From Prionace glauca (Eukaryota > Chordata > Chondrichthyes > Carcharhiniformes > Carcharhinidae), in NCBI GenBank assembly GCA_037974335.1, contig CM075760.1:47264138-47328137 (forward strand): DNA of 64,000 bases, read 5' to 3'. Positions within the stretch are counted from its first letter, which is position 1. Every line of letters starts with the position of its first letter. Positions 36,465 to 46,534 of this stretch are shown in pieces. The translations under genes were made by a program, and so were the position numbers. The notes under the pieces were generated by a model. The model had not been told where the DNA came from. It searched no databases and saw nothing but the letters and a program-made list of their open reading frames with translations.

Positions 36465-36620
36465 AAAGTGGTCTAGTGCAGTTATTACTAATTCAAGATC
36501 TAGATTAATGTAAACTGAGATGTTGTCTAATTAAATTATTGCAAATACAAGGACGAGATTAATAAAAGCTGAGGCAGCTTTTAGTGCATTCATTAGGAGT
36601 GAAGAAGTTGACACAGTTTA
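36465..36620. repeat. Diverged 27-30 bp minisatellite, block 4
   Basis: A few units such as 'tctagattaatgtaaactga' plus gatgttgtctaatt match blocks 1 and 2. Confidence 0.5.
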
Positions 36621-36732
36621 ATTGGATTCCTCTGTGTGCGTGCTTGAGTGGCTGACAGCCTCATTGTGATTGCTTTTGTCCGAGATTCTAGGCCACCTCA
36701 GCAGGCAAGGGCCGCAGTTTCAATCGGAAGAC

Positions 36733-36769
36733 AGTTTTTGCAGTGTCGATATTGTTTTCAATCAATGTG
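36733..36769 (-). other. RSS-like signal of V exon 6 (21-bp spacer)
   Basis: Heptamer CACATTG (36769-36763, one change), 21-bp spacer, nonamer GCAAAAACT (36741-36733, two changes). The spacer is two bases short of 23. Confidence 0.65.
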
Positions 36770-37055
36770 AGTCCCAGAGAAAGCACAGTAATACACGGCA
36801 ACATTAATCGGCTGCAAGTCCATGATAGTTAAACTTGTGGTGAAGTCTGACAGCTGGAGGTCTGAATCAAACCAGTTTCCTAACATTGAGACTTTCCATT
36901 CACAACATCCCAAGACCGCCTCTTTCGCTGATGGCTGCAGATCCCAAAATACAAAACACTTTTCTTCTGTAGTGCAATAGGTACATTTTGTTATCACGGC
37001 GTCCCCTTCCCTCCCGCTGTCTGAGAAATGGGACGGAATAACTGAATCTCCATCA
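36770..37055 (-). pseudogene. TCR V exon 6, leader displaced by LINE
   Basis: The minus-strand V exon is open: NDGDSVIPSHFSDSGREGDA, first cysteine in VITKCTY, a tryptophan in VFWDLQPSAKEAVL, DFTTSLTIMDLQP, second cysteine in AVAVYYCAFSG-like context (read NVAVYYCAFSG). A Rex1-like LINE starts at about 37056, exactly where the splice acceptor and leader should follow, and no leader is seen beyond the LINE. FR2 lacks the WYRQ signature, and there are four extra cysteines besides the canonical pair. I call it a pseudogene because it has no leader, though the exon itself has no stop. Confidence 0.75.
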
Positions 37056-38206
37056 TTCTGACCGCCTACCACCTAAACAGGTCCACAATAGATGCCATCT
37101 ACTTGGCTCCGAACTCAACCCTGGAACACCGAGATAACAAGGACATATATGTCAGACTCCCATTTGTTGACTACAGCTCAGACTTCAACACCATTAGCCC
37201 GACGAAACTCATCTCCAAACTCCGTAGCCTGAACCTCTGCGACTCGATCCTGAACTTCCGAACCCAGAGGAAGGATTAGCAACAACACCTCCTTCGTGAC
37301 TATCCTCAACACCAATGCCCCACAAGGCTGTGTTCACAGCCCCCTACTGTACTCATTATACACATATAACTGTGTGGGATCATTCTTCTCCAACTTGATT
37401 TTCCAGTTTGCTGACGACACTACCGTAGTGGGTCGGATCTCAAACAATGACCAGACGGAGTACAGGGATGAGATAGAGAATCCGGTGAACTGGTGTGACA
37501 ACAATAATCTCTCCCTCAATGTTGGCAAAATGAACGAGATTATTAATCGATTTCAGTAGCGTGGTGGAGACTTGCCTCTGTCTACATTAACAGGAACGAA
37601 ATAGAAATGGCCTAAAGCTTCCAGTTCTTAGGTTTTGAGATCACCAACAACCTGTCTTAGTATCCCCACACCGACATTATAGTGAAGAAAGCCCACCTAC
37701 TTTCCCAGAAGACGAAGAAAATTTGGCATGTCAGCTATGTCTCTCACCAACTGTGACAGGTGCATCACAGAAAACATTCTTTCTGGTTTTATTATGGCTT
37801 AGAATGGCTCTGCCCATACTCAAGAAATTACAAAAGGTCATGATTTTTGCCCAATCCATCAGGCAAACCACCCTCCCATCCATTGTCTTTGTCGACACTT
37901 CCCGCTGCCTCGACAAAACAGCCAGCAGGATTAAGGAGCCACGCACCGTTCTCTCTTCCACCTTCTTGCATCAGGAAGAAGATACAAAGGTCTGTGGTCA
38001 CGCACCAACCGACTCAAGAACATCTTCTACCATCAGACTTTTTAATGGACCTACCTTGCACTAAGTTCTGCACCGTAGATTTGACTGTAACACTACATTC
38101 TGCACTCTCTCATTTCCATCTCTGAATCGTGCCAAAAACAACACTTTTCACTGTATGTTCATACATACGACAATAATAAATCAAATCAAATCAAATCAAA
38201 GACACT
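37056..38206 (+). mobile_element. Rex1-like LINE, 5'-truncated, broken RT
   Basis: The plus strand encodes parts of a reverse transcriptase in several frames: AYHLNRSTIDAIYLA, FVDYSSDFNTISPTKL, NAPQGCVHSPLLYSLYTYNC, and the catalytic block QFADDTTVVG. The 3' part ends 'ttttcactgtatgttcatac' and a tail of AATCAAATC repeats near 38180-38206. At least three frame breaks exist. The family name is from general resemblance (ADDTTVVG motif and AATAAATC-type tail), so Rex1/CR1 group is an inference. Confidence 0.75.
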
Positions 38207-39440
38207 GAATCCTATTTTCTCTATCGGTTCTATAAAAGTAGAATTGGATATTTGAATTCATCCATTATAAACCCGCCCTCCAGTTTCAGAACGTCCCTTG
38301 CGTCTCCAGTGATTCTCTGAGAGCGATAGGTGGAGAATTGTCTGGCAGAGAATATAAGTACGCACAGCTGGGTTACAGTCAGTGTCTGTTTAAGGAATTC
38401 ATTCTAAAGCCTTATTGGGCTTAATTTTGAATGAACGAATGATCACTTGGATGGGATCTCATTGCTGGTAACTTGCTTTCCAGTCTTACTTGTACTTACT
38501 TTGAGTAGTGATTAGAGGCACAGTGAATACAGCGAGTTGATGGACAGATAAACAATTCTCTTATCTAATGGCACAACAGGTTCGAGGAACTGAAAGGACT
38601 CCTCCTGTTCCAGCAGGAAAGTAATGCTATTTCAGATTGAAGAGATATTGATGGACAGGGAGAAATCTACAGAATGAGAGAGAGGTAATTGTGGTCCAGT
38701 AACAACAAACTCAATCTGTAATGGAGCCATGGCACAAAATATCTAAAATTTCCGATTCTCCCAAAATTAACATGTTGCCCACATTCAAACCGCAGGATCT
38801 GAGAGATGTGTACCTGTTAGCTGTCTTCGCTGTTCAGTTACCGATTGCCCCCCTGAACAGTTAAACAATTAGTTTCTACAATGCGGCAGCTGACAGCTCA
38901 ATGTCGACCCAGCAACAAAACCCCTGTGAGTCAGACCGAAATCACACAATGGGAAAACATGAATCACACAAAACTGGAAATCAGAAACCCAGTAAAATGA
39001 TATTAAAATGCAGGTTTGCCTCTGTGTATTCTTCTCAGGCCCTCACTCGCTCTCTTTTATTATCCCCCTATTTGTCCCTCTCCCTCCCTTCCCTATATTC
39101 TTCTTTTACTTTCTTCATTTCTATTTTTTCTGAATCTAACTCTCAGACAGTCTTTCTTGAGCTCTCTGCATGAATTTTGAGGCCACCGCGCTATCTCTTT
39201 GCGTCTCACGGCCTTTTGCTCCTTTTTCTTTCGCTGCCGTTCCCTCTTTCTATTTATTTTTCCTTGCCTTTTTCTCCTCCTATTTTGTCAGGAACTCAAT
39301 CATTCAGGATTGCCTTTTTACATCGATTAACTCTTTATTTACGATCAGAATCACACAGCAGAATACGGTCGACATCTGATTCGGCTGCTGCCAGAGATGA
39401 AGGTTGAGAGTTTACCAGTGAGCCCCTGTCCCTCGGGTAA
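38207..39440. other. Intergenic, nothing recognised
   Basis: Includes a pyrimidine-rich stretch at about 39040-39260. No V leader is visible on the minus strand just beyond the LINE. Confidence 0.4.
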
Positions 39441-39457
39441 TGTTGCAATCCAGTGGT

Positions 39458-39496
39458 AGTTTATGCCTGGCGCCTGTATCAGTTTGTATCACTGTG
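39458..39496 (-). other. 23-spacer RSS of V pseudogene 7
   Basis: Perfect heptamer CACAGTG (39496-39490), 23-bp spacer, weak nonamer GCATAAACT (39466-39458). Confidence 0.75.
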
Positions 39497-39789
39497 AATG
39501 TTCAGCGCAAAATAATGCACACAACTTTCACTCAGTTGCATACCAATCAGGGTTAAACTGAAGAAACGATCTGATACTCGGAATGTTGAAGAAATTCGGT
39601 CTCCCACACGTTCATCTTTCTCTGCTTTTCCATCCGAATTCCCTTTGATTGAAAATACCGGCTCCTTCCTCGGTTTTTGTCGGTACCAAAGCAGATCAGA
39701 GTGGCGGATGTCTGTGAAGTATGAACAGGGCAAAACCATGTGTTCTTGCTCCAAGCATGATACTGACGGTGCAGTTTGCTTAACAATAT
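39497..39789 (-). pseudogene. TCR V pseudogene 7
   Basis: The minus frame runs DIVKQTAPSVSCLEQEHMVL, first cysteine in LPCSYF, FR2 LLWYRQKPRKEPVF, FR3 ISSTFRVSDRFFSLTLIGMQ, then CVHYFALN. The second conserved cysteine is phenylalanine (HYFA), so the domain could not form its disulfide. The expected splice acceptor reads CTG instead of CAG before the phase-1 start. No leader exon was found. FR3 length and the WYRQKP motif place it with TRAV/TRDV. An RSS remains at the 3' end. Confidence 0.8.
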
Positions 39790-39829
39790 CAGAATAACAT
39801 AATTCTTCAAATGGTAACTAGAAAAAAAT

Positions 39830-40970
39830 GTATATATTTAGATGTGGGGCACCTCAACAGAGCATCATTGAATGATACAGCAAAGATCGAGAACATTGGG
39901 GCTATTTTGCCTGTGTTGATAGATAATAACTTTCCCAATTTCCCCTACTCACTGTTCTTTCTGCCTGCCCTCGAAATGTATTTCCATCAAATATCCACCC
40001 AGTTTCCTCTTTGATAGTTACCATGAGCTCTGCTTGAGTTCAAGGAACATACAAAACAAAATTTGTTGGCTATGCTCCGCAGGTCTGGCAGCATCTGGGA
40101 AGACAAAAATAGACTTAACTTTACCATATGGGTCTACACGAATTTATTCAGATGCTGTAGATAGGACATATGGACTTGAAACATTAACCCTCTTCCTCTC
40201 TTGGTTGACACACTTCAAACAAAGCCTGATTATCGATGGAGAAACATTTAACTTTTTGTATTTATACAGTCATATAAATAGAGGCAAAAAGTCTATATCT
40301 TTCTCTTAAAGTGCAAATTGAACCAACACCCTCAATGTTTTGGAAACACGATGCAATTCTTCTTTCCCTTCAATAACCCAATTTTTAACGACTGGGCGTT
40401 GCTGTAAACTTCACTGCAATCAAAGTGAATGGACAATCAAAACGCACATCACTCCGTCCATCCATCGATACTACTGTCTCTCCGGTCATCATCCATCCTC
40501 TGTTATTCCCTATAATGGCCGCATAGTTCCATCCAGTTTCTAAATACAACCGTCACTCAATTGTTAGACACAAAACTTCATTCTAATGCGAGCTAAACGA
40601 CTCATCAAACTTCAGAAGAATCAAAACGGAAACCACGAAATTCATGGATACTTCTGTTCCCTCAGAATTGAATTCCTCTCAGACTTTGAACTATTCCAGA
40701 AGGCGAGCAACAATCGAGCTGTTAGAATATCCCTAAAGATCCTGCTGTCTTTAAGTAAATATCTATGTCGTAGGCCTGTCTACTTGATCCGACCAGCAGT
40801 TATTTGCCTGTCTTTCATGAGGAGTGTAGTCTGAGTTTACTGCTCTGAATAAAAGTAAAATGAGCAGGATGCGCCTCCAGTGACGTTGCCCTTCTCTCTG
40901 AGACAAAGAAGGTGTTTCCGATGTCGCACAATGAGATTCCAATTTGTGGGTTGTTTCATCCAGACCATAG
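39830..40970. other. Intergenic, diverged repeat only
   Basis: 40050-40220 contains a diverged copy of the hairpin repeat family (ggtctggcagcatctgggaa). No gene seen. Confidence 0.4.
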
Positions 40971-40973
40971 CAA

Positions 40974-41398
40974 CCATAAGAACATAAGAAATAGGAGCAG
41001 GAGTAGGCCATCTGGCCCTTCGAGCCTGCGCCGCCATTCAATAAGATCATGGCTGATCTGTAGTGGCTCAGTTCCACCTTCCCGCCCTCTCCCCATAACA
41101 CTTAATCCTCTCTCTTATCAAAAACCCATCAACCCGCGTCTTAAAAATATTTAGCGAGGCAGCCTCCACCACTTCAACGGGCAGAGAATTCCAGAGATTC
41201 ACCACCCTTTGAGTGAAGAAGTTCCTCCTCAACTCCGTTCTAAAACGCCGCCCCCCCTTTATCTTGAGGCTGCGTCCCCTAGTCCTACTGTCCTTTCTGA
41301 GCGGGAAGAGTCTCTCCACCTCTATTCTATCCAACCCATTCATCATCTTATACGTCTCAATGAGATTTCCCTCATTCTTCTAAACTCTAACCATGTTT
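40974..41398 (-). mobile_element. CR1-like LINE family A, 3' piece
   Basis: Minus-strand C-terminal region (MMNGLDRIEVERLFPLRKDS, NFFTQRVVNLWNSLPVEVVE) and 3' UTR with tail read in plus as ataagaacataagaaatag. It is very similar to the copies at 50.8 and 60.5 kb, so fairly young, but only about 425 bp remain. Confidence 0.85.
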
Positions 41399-41414
41399 GA
41401 CTGGTAGCTCTTGT

Positions 41415-41720
41415 ACAATTATTCACTCCCTCCACCATCGATGCCCAGAGGCAGCCGTGTATACCATTTGTACGGTGTTCGACGAGAACTCACTAAGCCT
41501 CCTTAGGCGCCACATTTCAAACATAAAACAGCTGCAATTTGAAAGGCATGCGAACGCTGCCATTATCCAGACTCGGGCATTTCCTCCGATCCTTCACTGT
41601 CCCTCGGTCTCGGTAAATATTGTAGAGTTCCCTCCTTAATCGCACTGAGGGTGTACATACAGGACAGAGACTGCAACCACTCAAGAAGACAGTTCAGCTC
41701 CACCTTATCAAGGGAAATTA
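41415..41720 (+). mobile_element. LINE 3' relic pieces
   Basis: 'cactccctccaccatcgatg' and 'cgcactgagggtgtacatac' are parts of the LINE end also seen at 20.8 kb. It lies just 5' of the NAR V. Confidence 0.45.
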
Positions 41721-42001
41721 GAGATTGGTCATTTCTGCTGACATCGCCTGAATTAAAAACCATAAATAATGTACTCCAGACCAAGTAGAACAACTGTCGG
41801 TCACCAAATGAGCTTTTGGGCTTCCTCTGCCTGGAATTTCGATTGAAAGTTTGGAACTGGAGTCCCCATGACAAATCATTATTTTATTTTAAACTGTGGG
41901 CGTGGTCTAATTTGAAGATGTCCGGATCTGAAGTATTTCAATTCATCTCTGCGATACAGTCTACCAGAGCAGTCCAGCACTGCAGTCTTCAGCTCCCATC
42001 A

Positions 42002-42007
42002 TATAAA
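42002..42007 (+). promoter_or_regulatory. TATA-like box before NAR V
   Basis: TATAAA lies 25 bp upstream of the leader ATG at 42032. If used, transcription would start close to the ATG. No octamer or CRE was found nearby. Confidence 0.35.
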
Positions 42008-42031
42008 CCATCAGTTCCAGGCAGCAGAGCG

Positions 42032-42505
42032 ATGAAAATCCTCCTTGTTTTCACTGTGTGTGTCTATTTAACCCGTGAGTACCGATCACATTAAACTACA
42101 TTGTGTGGGTTGAATATAAAGCTGCCCCAGTTCAGCCCCCTTATAGACACTATCTGGGACCCGTTGTATGGTTCAGCCCTAATGGTCGATTAAACTCTCT
42201 TGTTTAATTTCTAGGATCGTTCAGTCAGTCAGTGACACAGAGTCCGACAGTGGTGACCAGGAAGGAGTGTCAGTCTCTCACCATCACCTGTGTTTTACAT
42301 GGAGTTTATGATTTGGAAACTGGTCATTTTTTCAGACTGACCCAGACCGGGACAGAGCAGGCGCAGATCTCCAACGGAGGGAGATTTGTTGTGTCGGTGA
42401 ATAAAGGAGAAAAGAGATTTTCACTGGAAATTCAGGATATGAGAGTTGAAGACACTGCCACCTATTACTGTAAAGCTCGGTACTGGTATTACACACATGG
42501 AACAC
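42032..42505 (+). CDS. NAR-type V segment of a NAR-TCR, apparently with fused D
   Basis: Encodes the outermost, NAR-like domain of a three-domain TCR delta chain. Leader exon 42032-42074 (MKILLVFTVCVYLT) ends in phase 1 before GTGAGT. V exon 42215-42505 follows TTTCTAG. The frame has SQSVTQSPTVV, QSLTITCVLH, then a short FR2-CDR2 as in IgNAR (TQTGTEQAQISNGGRFVV), FSLEIQDMRVEDTATYYCKA. The GGR-VxxVNKGxKxFSL and VEDxxTYYCKA blocks are hallmarks of IgNAR/NAR-TCR V. Odd points: the FR2 tryptophan is phenylalanine (HFFR), an unpaired cysteine lies in the FR1 A-B loop (RKECQS), and about 28 bases (RYWYYTHGT) follow KA before the RSS, which suggests a germline-joined D. Confidence 0.9.
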
Positions 42506-42533
42506 CACAATGGAATGGAGAAGGACAAATACC
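42506..42533 (+). other. 12-spacer RSS at the 3' end of the NAR V(D)
   Basis: Heptamer CACAATG (42506-42512, one change), spacer exactly 12 bp, nonamer ACAAATACC (42525-42533, one change). Ordinary V segments in this window have 22-23 bp spacers, so the 12-bp type is notable. An alternative reading (CACATGG, 24-bp spacer, same nonamer) has a worse heptamer. Confidence 0.75.
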
Positions 42534-42857
42534 CAAAGACAAAAAAACGCAGTAATTCCCAGCAATTCCCAGTTTCAGTTACTTAACCTGTCGGGATGAT
42601 GCTTTTCCCACTCCAATCTGGTTTAATTTCAGTGTAATTTCCTCCGATCAGTTATCATTCTTTAAGGGTTTTCTCCATTAATAATAACCTTGAATTTCTG
42701 CTCCTCTTCCATTTTCCCAGGAGCTCAGAGAATCACAAAGCACAGTGTGAGTCAATTATTTTTTAAAATCAATCGATGTCCATATTGACCCAATCTCGTG
42801 AATAATGGAGAAACGCCGAGTATCCGGTAATGCTGGCTGTTAGTTTGAGGTGTATGT

Positions 42858-42949
42858 CATTCTTGTATTGGGCTGACTGAGAGCAGTGTCATTGTGGGGA
42901 GTATGGAGATTTGCAGATGGGCCTGGGGCAGAGGTGACTGTCACAGCCG
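42858..42949 (+). CDS. NAR-type J segment with 5' 23-spacer RSS
   Basis: J coding 42897-42949 reads GVWRFADGPGAEVTVTA and ends in phase 1 at the donor GTAAGT. The DGxGxxVTV pattern corresponds to the IgNAR J motif DGAGTxxTV rather than the FGxG of TCR J. The 5' RSS is heptamer CATTGTG (42890-42896, reverse complement CACAATG, the same variant as on the V side), a 23-bp spacer, and a weak nonamer cattcttgt (42858-42866, 6 of 9). It lies 0.36 kb after the NAR V. The donor phase fits the delta V acceptor at 46229. No separate D was found between V and J. Confidence 0.78.
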
Positions 42950-43284
42950 GTAAGTGACTTCAAATCCCTTTGTGTTACAGACAATCCTGGTTGGAGTTCA
43001 CCGTCAGTTTATACTTATTTTTTAATATCACTTTAATGATCTGCTTCAAAAGCGGGGTGGTTTCCAGAGTAAGATTCTCAATTGCAGATTTGGGAACAGG
43101 GTAAGAAGCTGAACTCGAGTTTGCTGTGAGAACGGATTGAAGCAGTGTGAGACACCAAATGATAAGTATCCTACGGGAAAGGAAATTCAGCTGACCCCAC
43201 TTGGACCATTACTGGTTTAAAGAAGGTATCGGGTGATCCTCACAACAGCCTGCACTCTCACACTCCATACTGGTTTCAATGAGG

Positions 43285-43612
43285 GTACATTAGGGGAGGT
43301 GGTGGCCAAGTGGAATTATTGCTGGACTATTAATTCAAAAACACAGCTAAAGTCCTGGGGAGCCCCGCCAGGGCAGGTGGTGGAAATTCAATTCAATAAA
43401 AGTATCTGGAATCAAGAATCTATTTATGATCATGAAACAATTTTCGGTTGTTCAAAAAACCCATCTGCTTCACTACTGTGTTTCAAGGAAGGAAATCTGT
43501 CGTGATTACCTGGCCTAATTTACATGTGATTGCAGAGCCACGCAATGTCGGTGACTCTCAACTGTCCCCGGGTAACTGGGGATGGGCAGCCAGCCAATGA
43601 TGCCGCCCATGT
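43285..43612 (+). mobile_element. Second-family SINE in the NAR J to delta V intron
   Basis: Head with ggtggccaagtggaattatt, body 'ggtggaaattcaattcaata' and 'gaaggaaatctgtcgtgatt', end 'gggatgggcagccagccaat'. It fits a tRNA-derived SINE common in this window. Confidence 0.65.
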
Positions 43613-44400
43613 CTCATGAATGTGTAAACAACATATTGTAGACACTCCAAAGTCTGCTCCCTACCCTACACTGGAAGAGAGCAGAGCTACAGCGCGCAGG
43701 ATTTCTCTCTGTTTCAGGAAATGTGGATGATATACTGGAAAAGGTGACCCAATATTGCAGCGGCCGGTACAATACCAGCCGCGTCAGGGAAACGGGAACA
43801 TGACGCAAATAGCTTCAAGACATAATTTTATAGTTGAAGGTCGCATTCCATTCGTGCATAATCAGTGACTAAAATAATTATATTCTACTTGATTTTTATT
43901 TTCTTCTTATTATCAATCATTTCTGCTTTGACAGAGTTGTAAAAAGCGTGAATTGCATTCTCTTGCTCACATTGGCATTATTTTTTTCTCGATTTCAAAA
44001 ACATAGGATAGTGTTCATTGAAGCATAATCAATCCCTCAAAGATTGGGTTGTGTCGGGTGCCAAACCGTTTGATAGATTTTATTTTTGATTACTAATAGA
44101 AGGAATGGATTTGGGAATCGGGCGCACAGTAGATGAACAGAACTAATCTTCCTAAACTGTACAGCGGGTCCCAAGTTGGTCTACCATGTTTCCACTTTTA
44201 TGTATCTTATTTCTTACAGTCCTGAGAAAATCAGTAATCAGTAATGTGTATGGGCAGCGAAAGTTTAGAAAAGCTTTGCCATTTGTTTCTCGAAGACTGG
44301 GAAGACATGACAAAACAGCATAGAAACATTTAACATTTTGTTATGCTTTCAAGGAGGTACATGTGCAGAAACTGATCCTCCGGTGGAAGAGGCTTGTTTA
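43613..44400. other. Part of NAR J to delta V intron
   Basis: No exon, D segment or RSS recognised. The open frames are short and without motifs. Confidence 0.4.
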
Positions 44401-44404
44401 ATTC

Positions 44405-44700
44405 ATTCGTGGCCAGCATTTATTCATCACCATGAAATCAATGTCTAGCTAGGCCATTTCGGAAGGCAGTTGAAGTCACACATATTGCTGTGTCTCTGGA
44501 GTCAAGTGTGGGCCAGACCAGGTAAGAGCAGCAGATTTACTTCGCTAAAGGAAGGAAATCAGATGGGATTTTCCAACAATCGATAATGGTTTCATGGTCA
44601 ACAGGAGATTCTTAATTCCAGTTTTTTTTCTTAAATTGAAGTCAAATCCTACCAGCTGCAAAGCAGGTTTCGAACTTGGGCCACCAGAACAATTATTACC
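44405..44700 (-). mobile_element. Second-family SINE, minus orientation
   Basis: 'ctggagtcaagtgtgggcca', 'cagatttacttcgctaaagg' and 'aatggtttcatggtcaacag' are in reverse order to the copy at 43285-43612. Confidence 0.65.
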
Positions 44701-45817
44701 AGAACAGGAAGAAACATTCGGGTATATTTACAAGGAGACGCTTTAGAATGTGGAAGTCTCTGTTTGGAGAAATGGCGCGATAAATTTATGGCACAGCTAG
44801 AAAAATATGGGCGCGAGAGAGGAATAAATAGACACACAGCTCAGGATGTAAATGATTATTTTGTGTTCGAGAGGAGAACAGAGGTACAAGAACAAGCTTC
44901 GTCCAACTGGACCAAATGGCCTATTCATGATAAGTGGAAAGCCTAAAATGTAAAACGTAGAGACAATTCTGTTCGAAAAGGACAGGGAACATTCAGCTAA
45001 TGGATAAAAGAGATTGATTTTCTCGCATATCCTGAAGGCAGTTCAGAGTGAGTAACAGTAAAACCACTGCGGAAATTGAATTGGCTGAACAACTGAGAGA
45101 AATTAGGGCAAGTTTTCATGACCGTTAGAAACCATAACGGTTAGAAACCACTAAGAACAGGCAGAAAACAACTCAGATGTAGAAATAATATGAAATCAAC
45201 TTACAAATATTTCTAATAGAAGTAAAACAGAAAAATAGGCGGAAACAAACAAGTAGCACTATGGCAGGCAGGAGTTAGCTTGCAGCGTTGAACTACGGCC
45301 AATGGTCAGTCTGCGACCCACAGACATATATTGTCAGCTCGGATTAACAGGTGCGGACAAACACCTCTGCCCTGTGCTGAACATCGATATGTGCAGGGAC
45401 AGTAAAAAGATCAATTTTCCTTTGGGCAATGAAACCTTGGCAGCAATTGGTTCAGTGAGGAGAAAAGTGATCTTTTATGATTTTTTTTCCTGAACTGATG
45501 TGTTACCAACATAGGTATTGGCAGATATTTAATAAAAATAGAACCATACTTCGCAAAATATATAATTCTTCCAATAATGACAATTATTTGAAGGTGCTGC
45601 CAATGTACCCATTCGCCCTTCTTTGGTCCCTTGGCACTGGAATCTTGTCCTGTCCCAGTTTTTTTTTGCTCCTCCATTACTGTTTGAAAGTTAGTATTGA
45701 ATCTGCTGCCTGCACCGTTCCTTCTGCGGTGCACTTCAGGTAAGTGCAGTTCAATGTGGAAATACATTTGAAGGTCTGCTATGCTTGTTTCAATGATCAA
45801 TGCAATTTAAAACAAAT

Positions 45818-46128
45818 TCACAGAATCCCAAAAGGACAGAAGGAGACTATTTGGCCAATTGAATCTCTACCGTCCACATCCCGACGCAGGTTCTAGTCCC
45901 ACAACCCCAGACATTTACTCTGCTAATGCCACAAAAAGACTATGGTCAATTTAGCATGGCGAATCAACATAACCTGCACATCTTTAGATGTGGAAGGAAA
46001 CCGGAGCACCCATGGAAACCCACACGGACACGGGGAGAACGTGCAAACTCTATATAGTCAGTGACCCGAGACTCGAATAGCACCCAGTTCCCTGACGGTG
46101 TGAGAAAGAAGTGCCAAAGTGCCAGCCC
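45818..46128 (-). mobile_element. tRNA-derived SINE, minus orientation
   Basis: Full-length diverged copy: 'gacagaaggagactatttgg' to the head near 46120. It ends about 100 bp before the supporting delta V exon, in the place where an ordinary V leader would be expected. Confidence 0.65.
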
Positions 46129-46228
46129 CAAATTCAATGAAACAAATTGCCTCAACAGACAGACCCAATTGACAAGCTTTCCCGGGCTAAACAGTGGCTA
46201 AAAAAAACATATTATTTTTATTCTGCAG

Positions 46229-46534
46229 ATTCCAGCTCATCTGTGTCACCAAGTTCACTTCTCCAAACCTCTGCTGCCGGTGACACGGTTACTCTAACCT
46301 GTGAATATTCAGGAATCTGTCAGTACACAATACACTGGTATCGTCAGTCCCCAGGACAGGCTCCGAAATACCTGCTTCAGACACACACATCAGGAGAGGA
46401 GAATAATGAAAACGCTGCAGGGGGTAGAATTTCTGTTTATATCCATTCTTCAGTCAACATCAGCCGGTTAGAGATCACCAAACTACAACTGAGCGACTCC
46501 GCTGTTTATTACTGTGCACTGACTGGACGCAGTG
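46229..46534 (+). CDS. Supporting TCR delta V exon of the NAR-TCR cluster
   Basis: Encodes the middle V domain that would carry a NAR domain. The exon starts after TTATTCTGCAG in phase 1 with DSSSSVSPSSLLQTS. The frame is open through first cysteine TLTCEYSG, FR2 IHWYRQSPGQAPKYLL, FR3 GRISVYIHSSVNISRLEI, second cysteine SDSAVYYCALTGRS. CDR1 has an extra cysteine (SGICQY). No leader exon was found in the 3.3 kb after the NAR J, and the phase fits the NAR J donor, so I infer it is used as an internal exon spliced after the NAR J. The NISR sequon in FR3 could be glycosylated. It could instead be an ordinary V whose leader was lost. Confidence 0.85.

Noticed and set aside
42494-42533. NAR V RSS read as CACATGG with a 24-bp spacer.
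   Set aside because: The heptamer matches only 5 of 7 positions and the spacer is off by one; the 12-bp reading uses the same nonamer with a 6 of 7 heptamer.
42737-42770. CACAGTG after the NAR V as evidence of a separate D segment.
   Set aside because: No nonamer lies at 12 or 23 bp and no RSS lies on the other side.
45601-45740. A hydrophobic frame (MYPFALLWSLGTGILS) ending at a CAG|GTAAGT donor, a possible leader for the supporting delta V; and a 12-spacer J-like signal (agttttttt, tactgtt).
   Set aside because: The donor phase in the hydrophobic frame does not fit the phase-1 acceptor at 46229. The J reading has no FGxG or DGxG motif and a poor heptamer.
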